From: Arthrobacter sp. PGP41
Lineage (GTDB): Bacteria > Actinomycetota > Actinomycetes > Actinomycetales > Micrococcaceae
Assembly (NCBI RefSeq): GCF_002953935.1
Contig: NZ_CP026514.1
Span: 62,001 to 126,000 of the forward strand
Length of the DNA: 64,000 nucleotides
Direction of reading: 5' to 3'
Part shown: positions 25,586-33,678 of the stretch, piece after piece
Layout: every line of letters begins with the position of its first letter
Position numbering within the stretch: the first letter of the stretch is position 1
Translations under genes and position numbers: made by a program
The notes under the pieces: model-generated
What the model was told of the DNA's origin: nothing
Database searches by the model: none
What the model saw: the letters and a program-made list of their open reading frames with translations, nothing else

Positions 25586-26685
25586 GCTGCGGCGTCCTGT
25601 CGCCCGGCCGGCACCGGCTGCTGCTGGGTGATGCAATGGATGCCGCCGCCAAAGGCGAAGATGTCCCGCGCGTCCACCAGTTCTACGGTGCGGCCCGGAT
25701 AGGCGCGTTCGAGGATTGCGGCGGCAACGGCGTCGTTCGGGTCACCGAAGCTGCAGAGGACTACTACGTTGTTGGCCACGTAATGGTTGATGTAGGACCA
25801 GTCCACGAACCCCTCGTCGTCTTCAAGGGCGGCAGGGGCGGGCACGTCGATGATGCGCAGCGGCCGGCCCTGGGCGTCGGCCTGCCCTGCCAGGACGGCA
25901 TGGAGGTCCTGGCAGACCTCATAGTCAGGGTGGTCCGGATTGTCCTGGCGGTGCAGCAGGACAGTGCCCGGGCCGGCGAAGGCAGCCACGATGTCCACGT
26001 GCCCGCGGGTGCCGAATTCACCGTAGTCGCGGGTGAGCCCGCGGGGCAGCCAGATGGCCTTGGTGGTTCCCAGTGCGGCGTGGATCGCGGCTTCCACCGA
26101 TGCCTTGGTGGCGCCCGGATTTCGCTGCGGATCCAGCTGCACCGTTTCGGTGAGCAGGACTGTCCCCTCGCCGTCCACGTGGAAGCCGCCGCCCTCGTTG
26201 ACCAGGGAACTCGGATGGACCGGCACCCCTGCGTGCGCCGCGAGAATGCGGCCCACGTTCTGGTCCTCGCCCCATTGAGCCCACTGCTGGGCGCCCCAGC
26301 CATTGAACACCCAGTCGACGGCGGCCACGGTACCGTCCGGACGGCGCGTGAAGGTGGGCCCGCTGTCGCGCAGCCAGGCGTCATCGAGCGGAACGCCAAG
26401 GACAGTAATCCCCTCGCCGAGCCACTCCCTGGCGGTCGTCGCGTCACGGGGATCCGCCAGCACGGTCACCGGTTCATAGCGGCTGATGGTGCGCGCAACG
26501 CGTGACCAGGCCGCACGCGCGCGGTCCAGGGTAGGGCTCCCGGCTGGGCCGAAAGTTTCGTTGGGCGGCGGAAAGGCCATCCAGGTGCGCTGGTGGGTTT
26601 CCCATTCGGCGGGCATGCGGGCGGGAGCTGCGTCCGGCGTCGGTGCAGGAGCGGCAGCCCCGGAAGGCGAGTAAATGAATGGCAT
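25582..26685 (-). CDS. aguA: Agmatine deiminase
   Basis: A 367-aa porphyromonas-type peptidyl-arginine-deiminase-fold protein. Family landmarks are MPAEWETHQRTWMAFPPPNETF, DDAWLRDSGPTF, DWVFNGWG, NEGGGFHVDGEGTVLLTE, RGHVDIVAAF, SYINHYV and the catalytic cysteine in GGGIHCITQQQP (about Cys351). It converts agmatine to N-carbamoylputrescine and ammonia. The ATG at 26685 lies inside the TetR-type operator, and a -35/-10 pair upstream places transcription start at or next to this ATG, so the mRNA is probably leaderless. An internal ATG at 26616 (MPAEWE) is the alternative. The amidase gene overlaps its 3' end. Confidence 0.9.
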   Translation of the reverse strand: MPFIYSPSGAAAPAPTPDAAPARMPAEWETHQRTWMAFPPPNETFGPAGSPTLDRARAAWSRVARTISRYEPVTVLADPRDATTAREWLGEGITVLGVPLDDAWLRDSGPTFTRRPDGTVAAVDWVFNGWGAQQWAQWGEDQNVGRILAAHAGVPVHPSSLVNEGGGFHVDGEGTVLLTETVQLDPQRNPGATKASVEAAIHAALGTTKAIWLPRGLTRDYGEFGTRGHVDIVAAFAGPGTVLLHRQDNPDHPDYEVCQDLHAVLAGQADAQGRPLRIIDVPAPAALEDDEGFVDWSYINHYVANNVVVLCSFGDPNDAVAAAILERAYPGRTVELVDARDIFAFGGGIHCITQQQPVPAGRQDAAA

Positions 26686-26692
26686 TCATTTA
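26672..26692. promoter_or_regulatory. TetR-type operator over the agmatine deiminase start
   Basis: Ten-base arms TAAATGAATG and CATTCATTTA form a perfect palindrome around a central G. The site between tetR and putrescine oxidase differs at two positions, including the centre. It covers the predicted transcription and translation start of agmatine deiminase, so binding would block initiation. The TetR protein at 7192-7896 is the likely regulator. Confidence 0.75.
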
Positions 26693-26720
26693 TTATGGAG
26701 ACGGCGATGCTTCCGCGCAA
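26692..26720 (-). promoter_or_regulatory. Promoter of the agmatine deiminase operon, probably leaderless
   Basis: On the minus strand, TTGCGC (26720-26715), a 17-bp spacer and CATAAT (26697-26692) form a plausible promoter. Six bases separate the -10 box from ATG 26685, which fits a transcript starting at the A of the start codon. Confidence 0.5.
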
Positions 26721-26768
26721 GGGGTTGGGAAAAACCTTCTGGGTGGTTGGTACGCGGAGGTGCAGCCC

Positions 26769-27485
26769 TTACTCGGCGGGCTGGCCCTTCCGGTCAACTG
26801 CCGCGAGGATCGCCCGTGCCAGTTCCGCCGGCTTGGTGAACTGGGGCCAGTGCCCGGTGGGAAGGTCCACGAACTCCACATCGCGGACCCGCGCCAGCTC
26901 GGCAACAAAGGGGTGGCCGGCGTCGATCCATTCGCGGAGCAGCGAGGAGGGGAATTGGCACGCAATTACCGTGGCCGGGACGTCATAGCGGCGGGTATCG
27001 TGCAGGTGCTGCTTGCTGTAGGCCACTCCCTTGGGTTGCGGGATGGCACGTGCGCGGAATGCTTGCCGCAGCCCGTCGTCCAGGTCAACGAGGTCGGCAT
27101 TGTCGAAGCCTTCCCACGGCGGCAGCGGAATGTCGTCGCCGTCGGCCTTCAATTCGTTGTTGATCACGTCCCCTTCACCCAACGGGCCGCTGTCCACGTA
27201 GATGGCGCGTTCCACCCGCTCCGGGCGCGCGTCCAGCGCGCCGTGGATGACGGCGCCGCCCCCGGAGTGGCCCACCAGGACCACTTTGCCCTCGAGCGCG
27301 TCAATGGCGGCAACCACAAAGTCGATGTGGTCCTGCAGGCTGATGCCCGCCCGGTCCGCGTCAACGGATTCAAGGCCGGGCAACGTGAGCGGATGCGGCC
27401 GGTGTCCCGCGGCCTCGAGCGCCGGGACCACCTCCTGCCACGAGGAGGCATCCAACCAGAAACCGGGTACCAGGATGATGTCCAT
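26769..27485 (-). CDS. Alpha/beta hydrolase
   Basis: A 238-aa alpha/beta-hydrolase-fold protein. MDIILVPGFWLDASSWQEVVPALEAAGH holds the oxyanion strand-loop, VVLVGHSGGGAV the nucleophile elbow (Ser in GHSGG), and DLPTGHWPQFTKP the catalytic His near the C-terminus. There is no signal peptide. The substrate, probably an ester or lactone, is unknown. It lies upstream of and in the same direction as the agmatine deiminase operon, but the operator and promoter between them argue for separate transcription. Confidence 0.88.
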   Translation of the reverse strand: MDIILVPGFWLDASSWQEVVPALEAAGHRPHPLTLPGLESVDADRAGISLQDHIDFVVAAIDALEGKVVLVGHSGGGAVIHGALDARPERVERAIYVDSGPLGEGDVINNELKADGDDIPLPPWEGFDNADLVDLDDGLRQAFRARAIPQPKGVAYSKQHLHDTRRYDVPATVIACQFPSSLLREWIDAGHPFVAELARVRDVEFVDLPTGHWPQFTKPAELARAILAAVDRKGQPAE

Positions 27486-27548
27486 GCTGGAACCCTAACT
27501 TGTTGCGGCAGGCCTTGGTAGCGTCAGGAGCGCTTGTGCAGCGGGATA

Positions 27549-29492
27549 TCAGCGGGCCGGGGACAGCGGCGTGTAGTCCAGGGTTTTGAGGGGGAGCGGC
27601 CCCTTGTCCATGGCCATTGTGATGGCGTGCTGCTCCGAGCGGGGGAGGACGAGCGACGTCAGTGTTTGCCCGCCCTCGTCGGGGAATACTTCGACGGAAG
27701 AGTGGTCAACGAAGACAGTAAGCTTCACCACGCCGCCCTTCGCTGGGGCTGCTGCAGTCCGCCGCTGGGTGAAGATCGGGCCCAGGTCGGTATCCGTGGG
27801 CTGTTGCCGGTCCAGGAACACGGTTCCGTCCTGGAAGTTGTAACCGATGGTGGCGAATGGAGAGCCTTCGCTTTCCATGCGAATCCGCGCCTCAGGCCCG
27901 TCGTGGGGTCCGGGCCGTTCAAGCGTCACGTCCAGCCGGTACGCCCCTCCCTGGGAGGACGGAAGGGCCCTCGTGCCGTCGGGTGTGGACCCTTTGAGAT
28001 CCAGGGTCTGGCCCCCAAGCCGGCTCAACGATTTTGCAGGAGTGGAGACAAGGGTTGGGCGGTCCTGGACGGTTTTGAGGCGGATGTCCCGAATGAGGGT
28101 GTCCATTCCGCCGTGCCAGTCCCCGGTGGGGAGTTTCCGGGCGTAGTCCCAGTTGTTCATCCACCCGATTGCCTGCCGGGACTGCTTTTTCTGGCCCTCG
28201 GTGAGCCGGGGGTCGTCCCAGGTCACGGCTGCGTAGAAGTCGGACCCGGCGTCCAGCCACTGATGGTCCCCGTCCCGGGGCGTGAAGCGGGTTCCGTCCC
28301 AGTTTCCGGTCCAATAGGCGACACCAGTGGTTCTTCCCTCTTCTGTTCCGTTGGCGCTTGCCGCGAGGACCCAGGTTCTCTTGCCGGGATCGCCGTCCAG
28401 GTCCAGCTGGAACAGGTCGGGGCACTCCAGTGTCCCCAGGCCGGTCCGTTCGAAACCTGAAACGTAGCGCCAATCCTTCAGGTTGGAGGAGGTATACATG
28501 CCGATCTTGTGACCCTCGGCAAGGACCATGAGCCACTGCCTGCGTTCCCCGTCCCAGACGATTTTCGGGTCCCGCCAGTGCTCTGCGCCGGGGTTGTCCA
28601 TCACGGGATTGCCCCCGTACGGGGTGAAGGTGAATCCGCCGTCGGTTGAATAGAACAGGGACTGGCGCTGGACACCCTGGTCCTGCTGCGTCAGGACTGA
28701 GATGACCGCGCCGTGCCCAAAACCGGCAGTGTTTTCGTAGTCCACCACCGCGCTGCCGGTTTCAATGTCCCCCAGCCCGTTTTTGTACTTCTCAATGGCC
28801 ACCCCTTCGTCCTTCCAGGTCAACAGGTCTTCACTGGTGAGGTGGTACCACTCGGTTCCGTTGCCGTCCGGATAGTCGGAGTTGTACAGGTAGTAGTAAT
28901 GCCAGAGCCCATTGAGGAAAAAGGGCCGTTGCGGGTCATTCATCCAGTTGCGTTCGGGCGTGATGTGGTAGTCCGGGCGGTACTTCGATGAGTTTTGCGG
29001 CCGGTCAGTGATTGGCCCTGGCCTGGTTGGCTGTTCCTGCAGGCCAACGTCGGAGAGCATCTGCCGGAGGGCTTCATCGGTGACGCAGCCCGGCCGGCGG
29101 ATTTCCCCGGCTCCGGCCGGCACAGCGTCTTCCTCGAGGTTTGAGCGTACGTAGATTTCGCCGTCAACCCTGGCTGCCGCCACCCAGCCGTCGGCGCAAC
29201 TGATGCTCCTGAGGTCCGCTACCCCTTCCGCTTTGACCGGATGGGCTGCAGAGAGGCTGTGGTCACCGCCGGCCAGCCAATAGGAGGCATAAGCGCCCGC
29301 TGAATCCTTGGATGCGGACTGGGCCGCCGCAACGTTCTGAAGCGCCTCTTCTGCCCGGACTTTGGCGTTCGATCCCTCGATCGGAACAACGGTGGTGAGA
29401 AGGGCGGCCAGGATTGCGAGGGCTGCTGCTGTCCAGGCAATGCGCCGGCTGGTGGCAGTGCGGAGATCGGGTTTTTCCAGCATGGTGACCAT
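27549..29492 (-). CDS. Glycoside hydrolase family 32 levanase/fructanase, membrane-anchored with pilin-like N-terminus
   Basis: From ATG 29492 the protein has 647 aa. Residues 15-37 form a signal anchor (RRIAWTAAALAILAALLTTVV). Residues 45-155 (AEEALQNVAAAQSASKDSAGAYASYW and the following beta strands with two cysteines) resemble a type IV pilin or pseudopilin head. The GH32 five-bladed domain starts at about 170: nucleophile Asp186 in WMNDPQ, the WRDPK stabiliser near 307-309 and acid/base Glu356 in ECPDLF. It would release fructose from levan, inulin or sucrose outside the cell. It is downstream of levansucrase in the same direction. An ATG at 29483 is nearly as good a start, and neither has a clear ribosome site. 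Confidence 0.88.
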   Translation of the reverse strand: MVTMLEKPDLRTATSRRIAWTAAALAILAALLTTVVPIEGSNAKVRAEEALQNVAAAQSASKDSAGAYASYWLAGGDHSLSAAHPVKAEGVADLRSISCADGWVAAARVDGEIYVRSNLEEDAVPAGAGEIRRPGCVTDEALRQMLSDVGLQEQPTRPGPITDRPQNSSKYRPDYHITPERNWMNDPQRPFFLNGLWHYYYLYNSDYPDGNGTEWYHLTSEDLLTWKDEGVAIEKYKNGLGDIETGSAVVDYENTAGFGHGAVISVLTQQDQGVQRQSLFYSTDGGFTFTPYGGNPVMDNPGAEHWRDPKIVWDGERRQWLMVLAEGHKIGMYTSSNLKDWRYVSGFERTGLGTLECPDLFQLDLDGDPGKRTWVLAASANGTEEGRTTGVAYWTGNWDGTRFTPRDGDHQWLDAGSDFYAAVTWDDPRLTEGQKKQSRQAIGWMNNWDYARKLPTGDWHGGMDTLIRDIRLKTVQDRPTLVSTPAKSLSRLGGQTLDLKGSTPDGTRALPSSQGGAYRLDVTLERPGPHDGPEARIRMESEGSPFATIGYNFQDGTVFLDRQQPTDTDLGPIFTQRRTAAAPAKGGVVKLTVFVDHSSVEVFPDEGGQTLTSLVLPRSEQHAITMAMDKGPLPLKTLDYTPLSPAR

Positions 29493-29536
29493 TTCGGTTG
29501 GGACTGCTCGTCTGCGCACGGGTGCGCCACGGCAAC

Positions 29537-29571
29537 GGAGCGGGACGCCTGGGTTGATGGCGCCCCGCTCC
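29537..29571 (-). terminator. Intercistronic hairpin between levansucrase and levanase
   Basis: A 13-nt arm (29537-29549) pairs with 29559-29571 except for one A/C mismatch, giving a very stable GC-rich stem with a 9-nt loop. No U-tract follows on the minus strand. It could be a partial terminator or an mRNA-stabilising element that sets the ratio of levansucrase to levanase. Confidence 0.5.
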
Positions 29572-29657
29572 GCATTGGTGTCAGCTTGCGCACAGGCAGC
29601 GAACCTGCGCATGCGCTGCCTGCAGGCAGGATGTTGTCGAGGTGGCCTCGAGGGTGG

Positions 29658-31256
29658 TTACTTGTAGTGTCCCTCGCCGCCGACACGGACGTTGGTGGGC
29701 AGGTAGCCGAACGGGCCCAGCCCGTTCTCGCCGAAGCTGCGGTCAACCTGCGTGACGCCGTTCTTGAAGTTGATCTTCACGGTCGGGGACAGGGAGCCGC
29801 CGCGGACGCCATTGACGTTGTCGATGAACGACTGCACGAGTCCATTGGGCTGCACGTAGTGCGAGTAGGCCTGGAACTGCCGGCCGTTCTGCTGGCCGGA
29901 GATGGTGCCGCTCGGGTTGTTGGCCGGCAGGTTCAGGTCGGTGGGCGAACCGAGTGCCAGGCCGGAGTTGTTGACGGGCTGGTAGTCGGAGCGCACGCCG
30001 TCGCCCACGAAGCCGTAGACGCCGTCGGGGCCGCGCATTCCGGCCGCGTACGTGAACTGGTGGCTGATCGTGTACAGGTAGTACTTGTTCTTGCCGTCCT
30101 CGTTCTGGATGAAGATCTGGGGACGTTCAGTCTGGTCGTTGACGCAGTTCGCGGAGAGGATCGGAGGCAAGAAGGACCACTTGGTCAGGTCCTTGTTGTC
30201 CGCCACGGCGAGGCCCACATTGCCGGTCTGGTAGAAGGCGCCGCTGCTGTTCACCTCGTCGAGGGATTCTGCGTTGGCATCACCCTCACGGTAGCCGAGG
30301 TCTTCCTCGGTGCACTGGTACTCGCCGCGGTTGCCGCCCGTGTTGCCTTCGAAGACCATGAACGTCTTGCCGGGGTGCGCCGGGTCGGCGAAGGTGAACG
30401 GGTCGCGGAACGCGAAGCCCGGGTTCTGCTCCTTGGTCTGGTACATCTTGCCGTCCGGCTCCAGCAGCTTGGTGTGCTCGAAGCCGTCGAACCAGACGCG
30501 TTCCTCGTTGGCGTGGATGTTGCCGAGGGCCTTGGCGATGGCCGCGTCCGGGGCGATGCCGCCGCCGCCCGCGTTGCGCTCGGCCACATCGTGGAAAGTG
30601 GTGGCCGTGTAGAACACGTTCACGTGGTTGCCCTGCATCAGGCGGGTGGAGCCGGACCACTCGGTGTTGCCGATGGAGGAACCGTCCACGAAGAGGTGTC
30701 CGCCGTAGTTCCACTTGTCCTTGGCCGGGTCCGCATTGGTCTTGCGGAAGAAGAAGCCGATGCGGGCGTTCCAGTGGCGCTGGTCGAAGTTGTAGCCGGC
30801 GTGGCGGTCAGCTACGAGCGAGAAGATGACGTCGTAGCCCTTGTAGCTGATCTGGTTGGCATTCTCGTCGGTCAGGGACCAGGTGTCCCAGACCCAGACG
30901 TCCTCATTCATGGTGGGGAAATCCGCGGGGATTTCCGGCATGGTGACGTCCGGGCTCATCGAGTTCTGTCCGGGAGCCACCGTGGTGTCGCTCTGCGCCA
31001 TGATCTGGCTGGCATCGGCGCGGGTCCACTTGGAGGTGAAGTCCGACGCCGGGTCGAAGGCTTCCTGGGTGTGTTCCGTGGGGAGCGGGAAACCGGGGGT
31101 CGGCGCCGGCATCTGCTCTGCGGCCGGCGGATCGGCAGGCTCGTTGGCCTGCGCCGACGGTACGGCAAGGAAGGCCGAGGCAGCCACGGCTGTTGCCAGT
31201 GCCGCGGCGGCGGACCGCCACCGCGGCATCCGGGGGGTTTGGGGGTGCTTGTGCAT
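29658..31256 (-). CDS. sacB: Levansucrase, glycoside hydrolase family 68
   Basis: A 532-aa secreted enzyme with a signal peptide (RSAAAALATAVAASAFLAVPSAQA, cleavage at about 37/38) starting at ATG 31256 after GAGAAGAG. The GH68 catalytic residues are visible: nucleophile Asp124 in VWVWDTW, the FRDPF transition-state stabiliser and acid/base Glu in NDQTERPQIF. Other family segments are GYDVIFSLVADR, WSGSTRLMQGNHVNVFYTATT and FEGNTGGNRG. It transfers fructose from sucrose to build levan; inulosucrase specificity cannot be excluded. Levanase is encoded downstream and a LacI-type operator lies about 250 bp upstream. Confidence 0.9.
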   Translation of the reverse strand: MHKHPQTPRMPRWRSAAAALATAVAASAFLAVPSAQANEPADPPAAEQMPAPTPGFPLPTEHTQEAFDPASDFTSKWTRADASQIMAQSDTTVAPGQNSMSPDVTMPEIPADFPTMNEDVWVWDTWSLTDENANQISYKGYDVIFSLVADRHAGYNFDQRHWNARIGFFFRKTNADPAKDKWNYGGHLFVDGSSIGNTEWSGSTRLMQGNHVNVFYTATTFHDVAERNAGGGGIAPDAAIAKALGNIHANEERVWFDGFEHTKLLEPDGKMYQTKEQNPGFAFRDPFTFADPAHPGKTFMVFEGNTGGNRGEYQCTEEDLGYREGDANAESLDEVNSSGAFYQTGNVGLAVADNKDLTKWSFLPPILSANCVNDQTERPQIFIQNEDGKNKYYLYTISHQFTYAAGMRGPDGVYGFVGDGVRSDYQPVNNSGLALGSPTDLNLPANNPSGTISGQQNGRQFQAYSHYVQPNGLVQSFIDNVNGVRGGSLSPTVKINFKNGVTQVDRSFGENGLGPFGYLPTNVRVGGEGHYK

Positions 31257-31506
31257 TATTGCTCTTCTCGCGGAGTTGTAACTGTTCGTGGAAGACGGGC
31301 ATCTGCCCTCATTTCCCGATACTCCGGCGGCCCCGATTCCGCAGGCGTCATCAGGGACGCCGTTGTTCGGGGGCGAACCGGCGTAGGACCGCCGGTTCAA
31401 AGGCCAGGAGACTTTGTGGGCTCCGGGCCGCACCCACCGTAGGGAGAGGTGGGAACCAGGTGCAAGTATGTTTCCAGGCACCCAAATGCCAGTTTCCCGC
31501 TGATCA

Positions 31507-31520
31507 TGTAAGCGCTTGCA
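31507..31520. promoter_or_regulatory. LacI-family operator (cre-like) upstream of levansucrase
   Basis: TGTAAGCGCTTGCA has the perfectly symmetric core AAGCGCTT with central CG, the hallmark of LacI/GalR-family sites. It lies in the 360-bp gap between levansucrase and the rsgA remnant. The cognate regulator is not obviously in this window: the LacI gene at 11595 uses a different core, GAACGTTC. Confidence 0.55.
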
Positions 31521-31614
31521 TCTGAAGTTGCGCGCGCGTAATCGGTCTGGCTATCCAAGTCAAATGTTTCTTCCGGAGTTCGTGATCCCGCAAAGCAGCG
31601 TCCATCCGGCACTA

Positions 31615-31996
31615 TCACCGCCGCCTCCGTCCGGCCAGGACGGCAAGTTCCCGCTGCAGCTTCAGGTAGTCCGCGAGCGGCACCAGTTCCCGGGAGGTGG
31701 TGACCACGTCCACTCCTGCAGCCTGCAGGATGACTTTCCGACGACGTCGTCCGCCACGTCCGCGAGGTCCGCCTTGGTGATAGGAGAGTGGCCCCCGGGT
31801 CCCACGCCGCCACAAGGGTGCGTTCCAACCGATTGTGCGTCAGGGGCCGGTCGACCGGGACCACCACGCCAACAGTGTCCATGTTGGCGGCCAGGGCCTG
31901 TGCCTCGGAGGAGGCTTTGAACGCGCGCCTGCCGCTCAGTTCCGAACTGCGCGGCAGGACGCTGAGGATCCTGCCCGTTGTAGCCACGGCGGGCAC
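31615..31996 (-). pseudogene. Remnant of a ribosome-small-subunit-dependent GTPase A (RsgA/YjeQ) paralogue
   Basis: Three frames together give a decayed RsgA N-terminal region: GRILSVLPRSSELSGRRAFKASSEAQALAANMDTVGVVVPVDRPLTHNRLERTLVAAWDPGAT, then a frameshift to TKADLADVADDVVGK, then another to VILQAAGVDVVTTSRELVPL. These match the OB-domain to G-domain junction of the family (AANxDxVxVVxxLD, NRLER, TKADL). The GTPase P-loop and zinc domain are missing. An intact copy is expected elsewhere. The remnant is not functional. Confidence 0.6.
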
Positions 31997-32041
31997 AACC
32001 GTCCATGGTTTTCTGCTTTTTGTTCCGGGCGGTTCCGTTGC

Positions 32042-32278
32042 CTAGCGCTGCAGTTCCAGTGCCCGCCGCTGCCGCGCGGAAATGCTTGAGACGTACCCGC
32101 AATTGGTGCACGTGATCTGGTAGGAACGCGACGTGGTGAACACCGGAATGAAGAAGAGCGTGAACTTGGTAGCCCGCTCCTCAAGGTGGTGGTGGGCGAA
32201 CGCCCGGCAGTACTGGCACGTGGCCGGTTTCCCGGGCAAGGCCTTGAGCACTGTCTTGAAACCAAAAAGAAGGAGCAT
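32042..32278 (-). CDS. Zinc-ribbon domain protein
   Basis: A 78-aa protein from ATG 32278 (GGAAGG upstream). Two CxxC pairs, CQYCRAFAHHHLEERATKF and CTNCGYVSSIS, frame a short hydrophobic strand (TLFFIPVFTTSRSYQI). This is the small zinc-ribbon family widely seen in actinobacteria, in which four cysteines hold one zinc. Function is unknown; it may be a nucleic-acid or protein interaction module. It is divergent from the diguanylate cyclase. Confidence 0.78.
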   Translation of the reverse strand: MLLLFGFKTVLKALPGKPATCQYCRAFAHHHLEERATKFTLFFIPVFTTSRSYQITCTNCGYVSSISARQRRALELQR

Positions 32279-32422
32279 GGGGGTTGCCTTCCGGAATAGT
32301 CCTGCTGGCGGTCCCCCAAGAGTAGTCCCTGCACCAGCCCATCGTCCCATCCTGACAACCTCCCGGACCGGTGCGATACTTGGGGTCGGCACGGTATTCG
32401 GCAGCGGGGGGACTTCGGCAAC

Positions 32423-33574
32423 ATGGCTCTGGATACCGTAACCCTCCGGTCCGCCTTTGGCCTGATGGCGCTGGTGCTGATGCTGCTCTTCTACTTTTCC
32501 GCCTACCGGACCACGCGCTCGCCCTACAGCGGCTGGTGGTGCCTGGCGCTCTTGTTCTTCCTGTCAGGATCCAGCTGTTTCCTCCTGGACGGGACAGCCC
32601 ACCAGGTCTGGGCCAACCCCATGGGCAACGTGCTCCTAGTGCTCGGCGGAGTGGCCGTCTGGTCTGGCGCCCGATCGCTCCGGACCGTGCCGCCGCCAAA
32701 GTGGGCGTTTGCCGGCATCCCCCTGGTGACCCTGGTGGCCTCGGTCCTGGACAGCCCGGCCACCAACACCTGGTCCGGGGGCCCCGTGTTCCTGGCAGCC
32801 ATGAGCCTTACCGTAGGCTTGGCGTCGCGCGAACTCTGGCGGTTGGAACCGGGATACTCGCGCGTGAGGATCCCCATGGCAGCGGCGGCAGGCGGGCTCT
32901 CCGTGTTCTACCTGCTGCGCTGGGCGGCGTTCGTCCTTGAGGGGCAGGACGGCCCCATCTTCGTTACGGTTTTTGGCTCTGCGGTCACCACGCTCGTGAC
33001 CATGGTCCTCCTGGTGGTGGTCTCCTTCAGCATGGCGGCCCTCAGCAACGAACAGCAGACCAGGGCGCTCCGCATGGTGGCCTCCCGCGATGACCTGACC
33101 GGGCTCCTCAACCGCAAGGCATTCCTGAACCTGGCGGCAGAACAGTTGGCTGACCTGTCCATAACCAGGGGCACCGGCGCCCTGGTCCTGGCAGACCTGG
33201 ACCACTTCAAGGCGGTCAACGACACCTTTGGCCATGCTGCCGGGGACGCGGCCCTCCAGACCTTCGCGGACGCCTGCACCGCCACGGTGCGGACCACTGA
33301 CCTGGTGGGACGCTACGGCGGGGAGGAATTTGTCATCCTTATCCCCGGAGCCAGCGCTGAACGGGCAGAAAATATTGCTGCGGCGATCAGCCGGCGCCTG
33401 GCCGCGGCAAGCACCGTGGACGGGATGGAGATGCCCACAGCCAGTTACGGAATTTCCACGTACGACGGCGCCACAACGGACGTGGACCGCCTCATCGCCT
33501 CCGCGGACGCCGCCCTCTACCGGGCAAAGTCGCTCGGCCGGAACCAGACGGCGCGCAGCGATCGGATGCTCTAG
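32423..33574 (+). CDS. Membrane-bound diguanylate cyclase (GGDEF domain)
   Basis: A 383-aa protein. Residues 1-215 have about six transmembrane helices and no recognised sensor domain. Residues 220-375 form a GGDEF domain: RDDLTGLLNRKAF, the metal-binding DLDHFKAVNDTFGHAAGD and the active-site loop YGGEEF. The GGEEF signature is active in known cyclases. RTTD five residues before GGEEF is a proper inhibitory I-site, so product feedback is expected. It makes cyclic di-GMP from two GTP at the inner face of the membrane. Monocistronic. Confidence 0.93.
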   Translation: MALDTVTLRSAFGLMALVLMLLFYFSAYRTTRSPYSGWWCLALLFFLSGSSCFLLDGTAHQVWANPMGNVLLVLGGVAVWSGARSLRTVPPPKWAFAGIPLVTLVASVLDSPATNTWSGGPVFLAAMSLTVGLASRELWRLEPGYSRVRIPMAAAAGGLSVFYLLRWAAFVLEGQDGPIFVTVFGSAVTTLVTMVLLVVVSFSMAALSNEQQTRALRMVASRDDLTGLLNRKAFLNLAAEQLADLSITRGTGALVLADLDHFKAVNDTFGHAAGDAALQTFADACTATVRTTDLVGRYGGEEFVILIPGASAERAENIAAAISRRLAAASTVDGMEMPTASYGISTYDGATTDVDRLIASADAALYRAKSLGRNQTARSDRML

Positions 33575-33678
33575 CCTCGAAGGGCAGCCGTAAGCCCGGC
33601 TGATAAAATAGCGGCGTTGCAGGGCGGCCTTATTGCTGGTCCAACCAGCGCCGTAACCAAGTAAGGGACCAGACACAC

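Noticed and set aside
29586..31442. 618-codon plus-strand open frame across levansucrase
   Set aside because: Antisense shadow, rich in Val/Gly/Ala, without motifs; levansucrase has all its catalytic residues on the other strand.
11595..31520. The LacI protein at 11595 as regulator of the levansucrase operator
   Set aside because: The operator cores differ (GAACGTTC versus AAGCGCTT), so another LacI-family protein is more likely.
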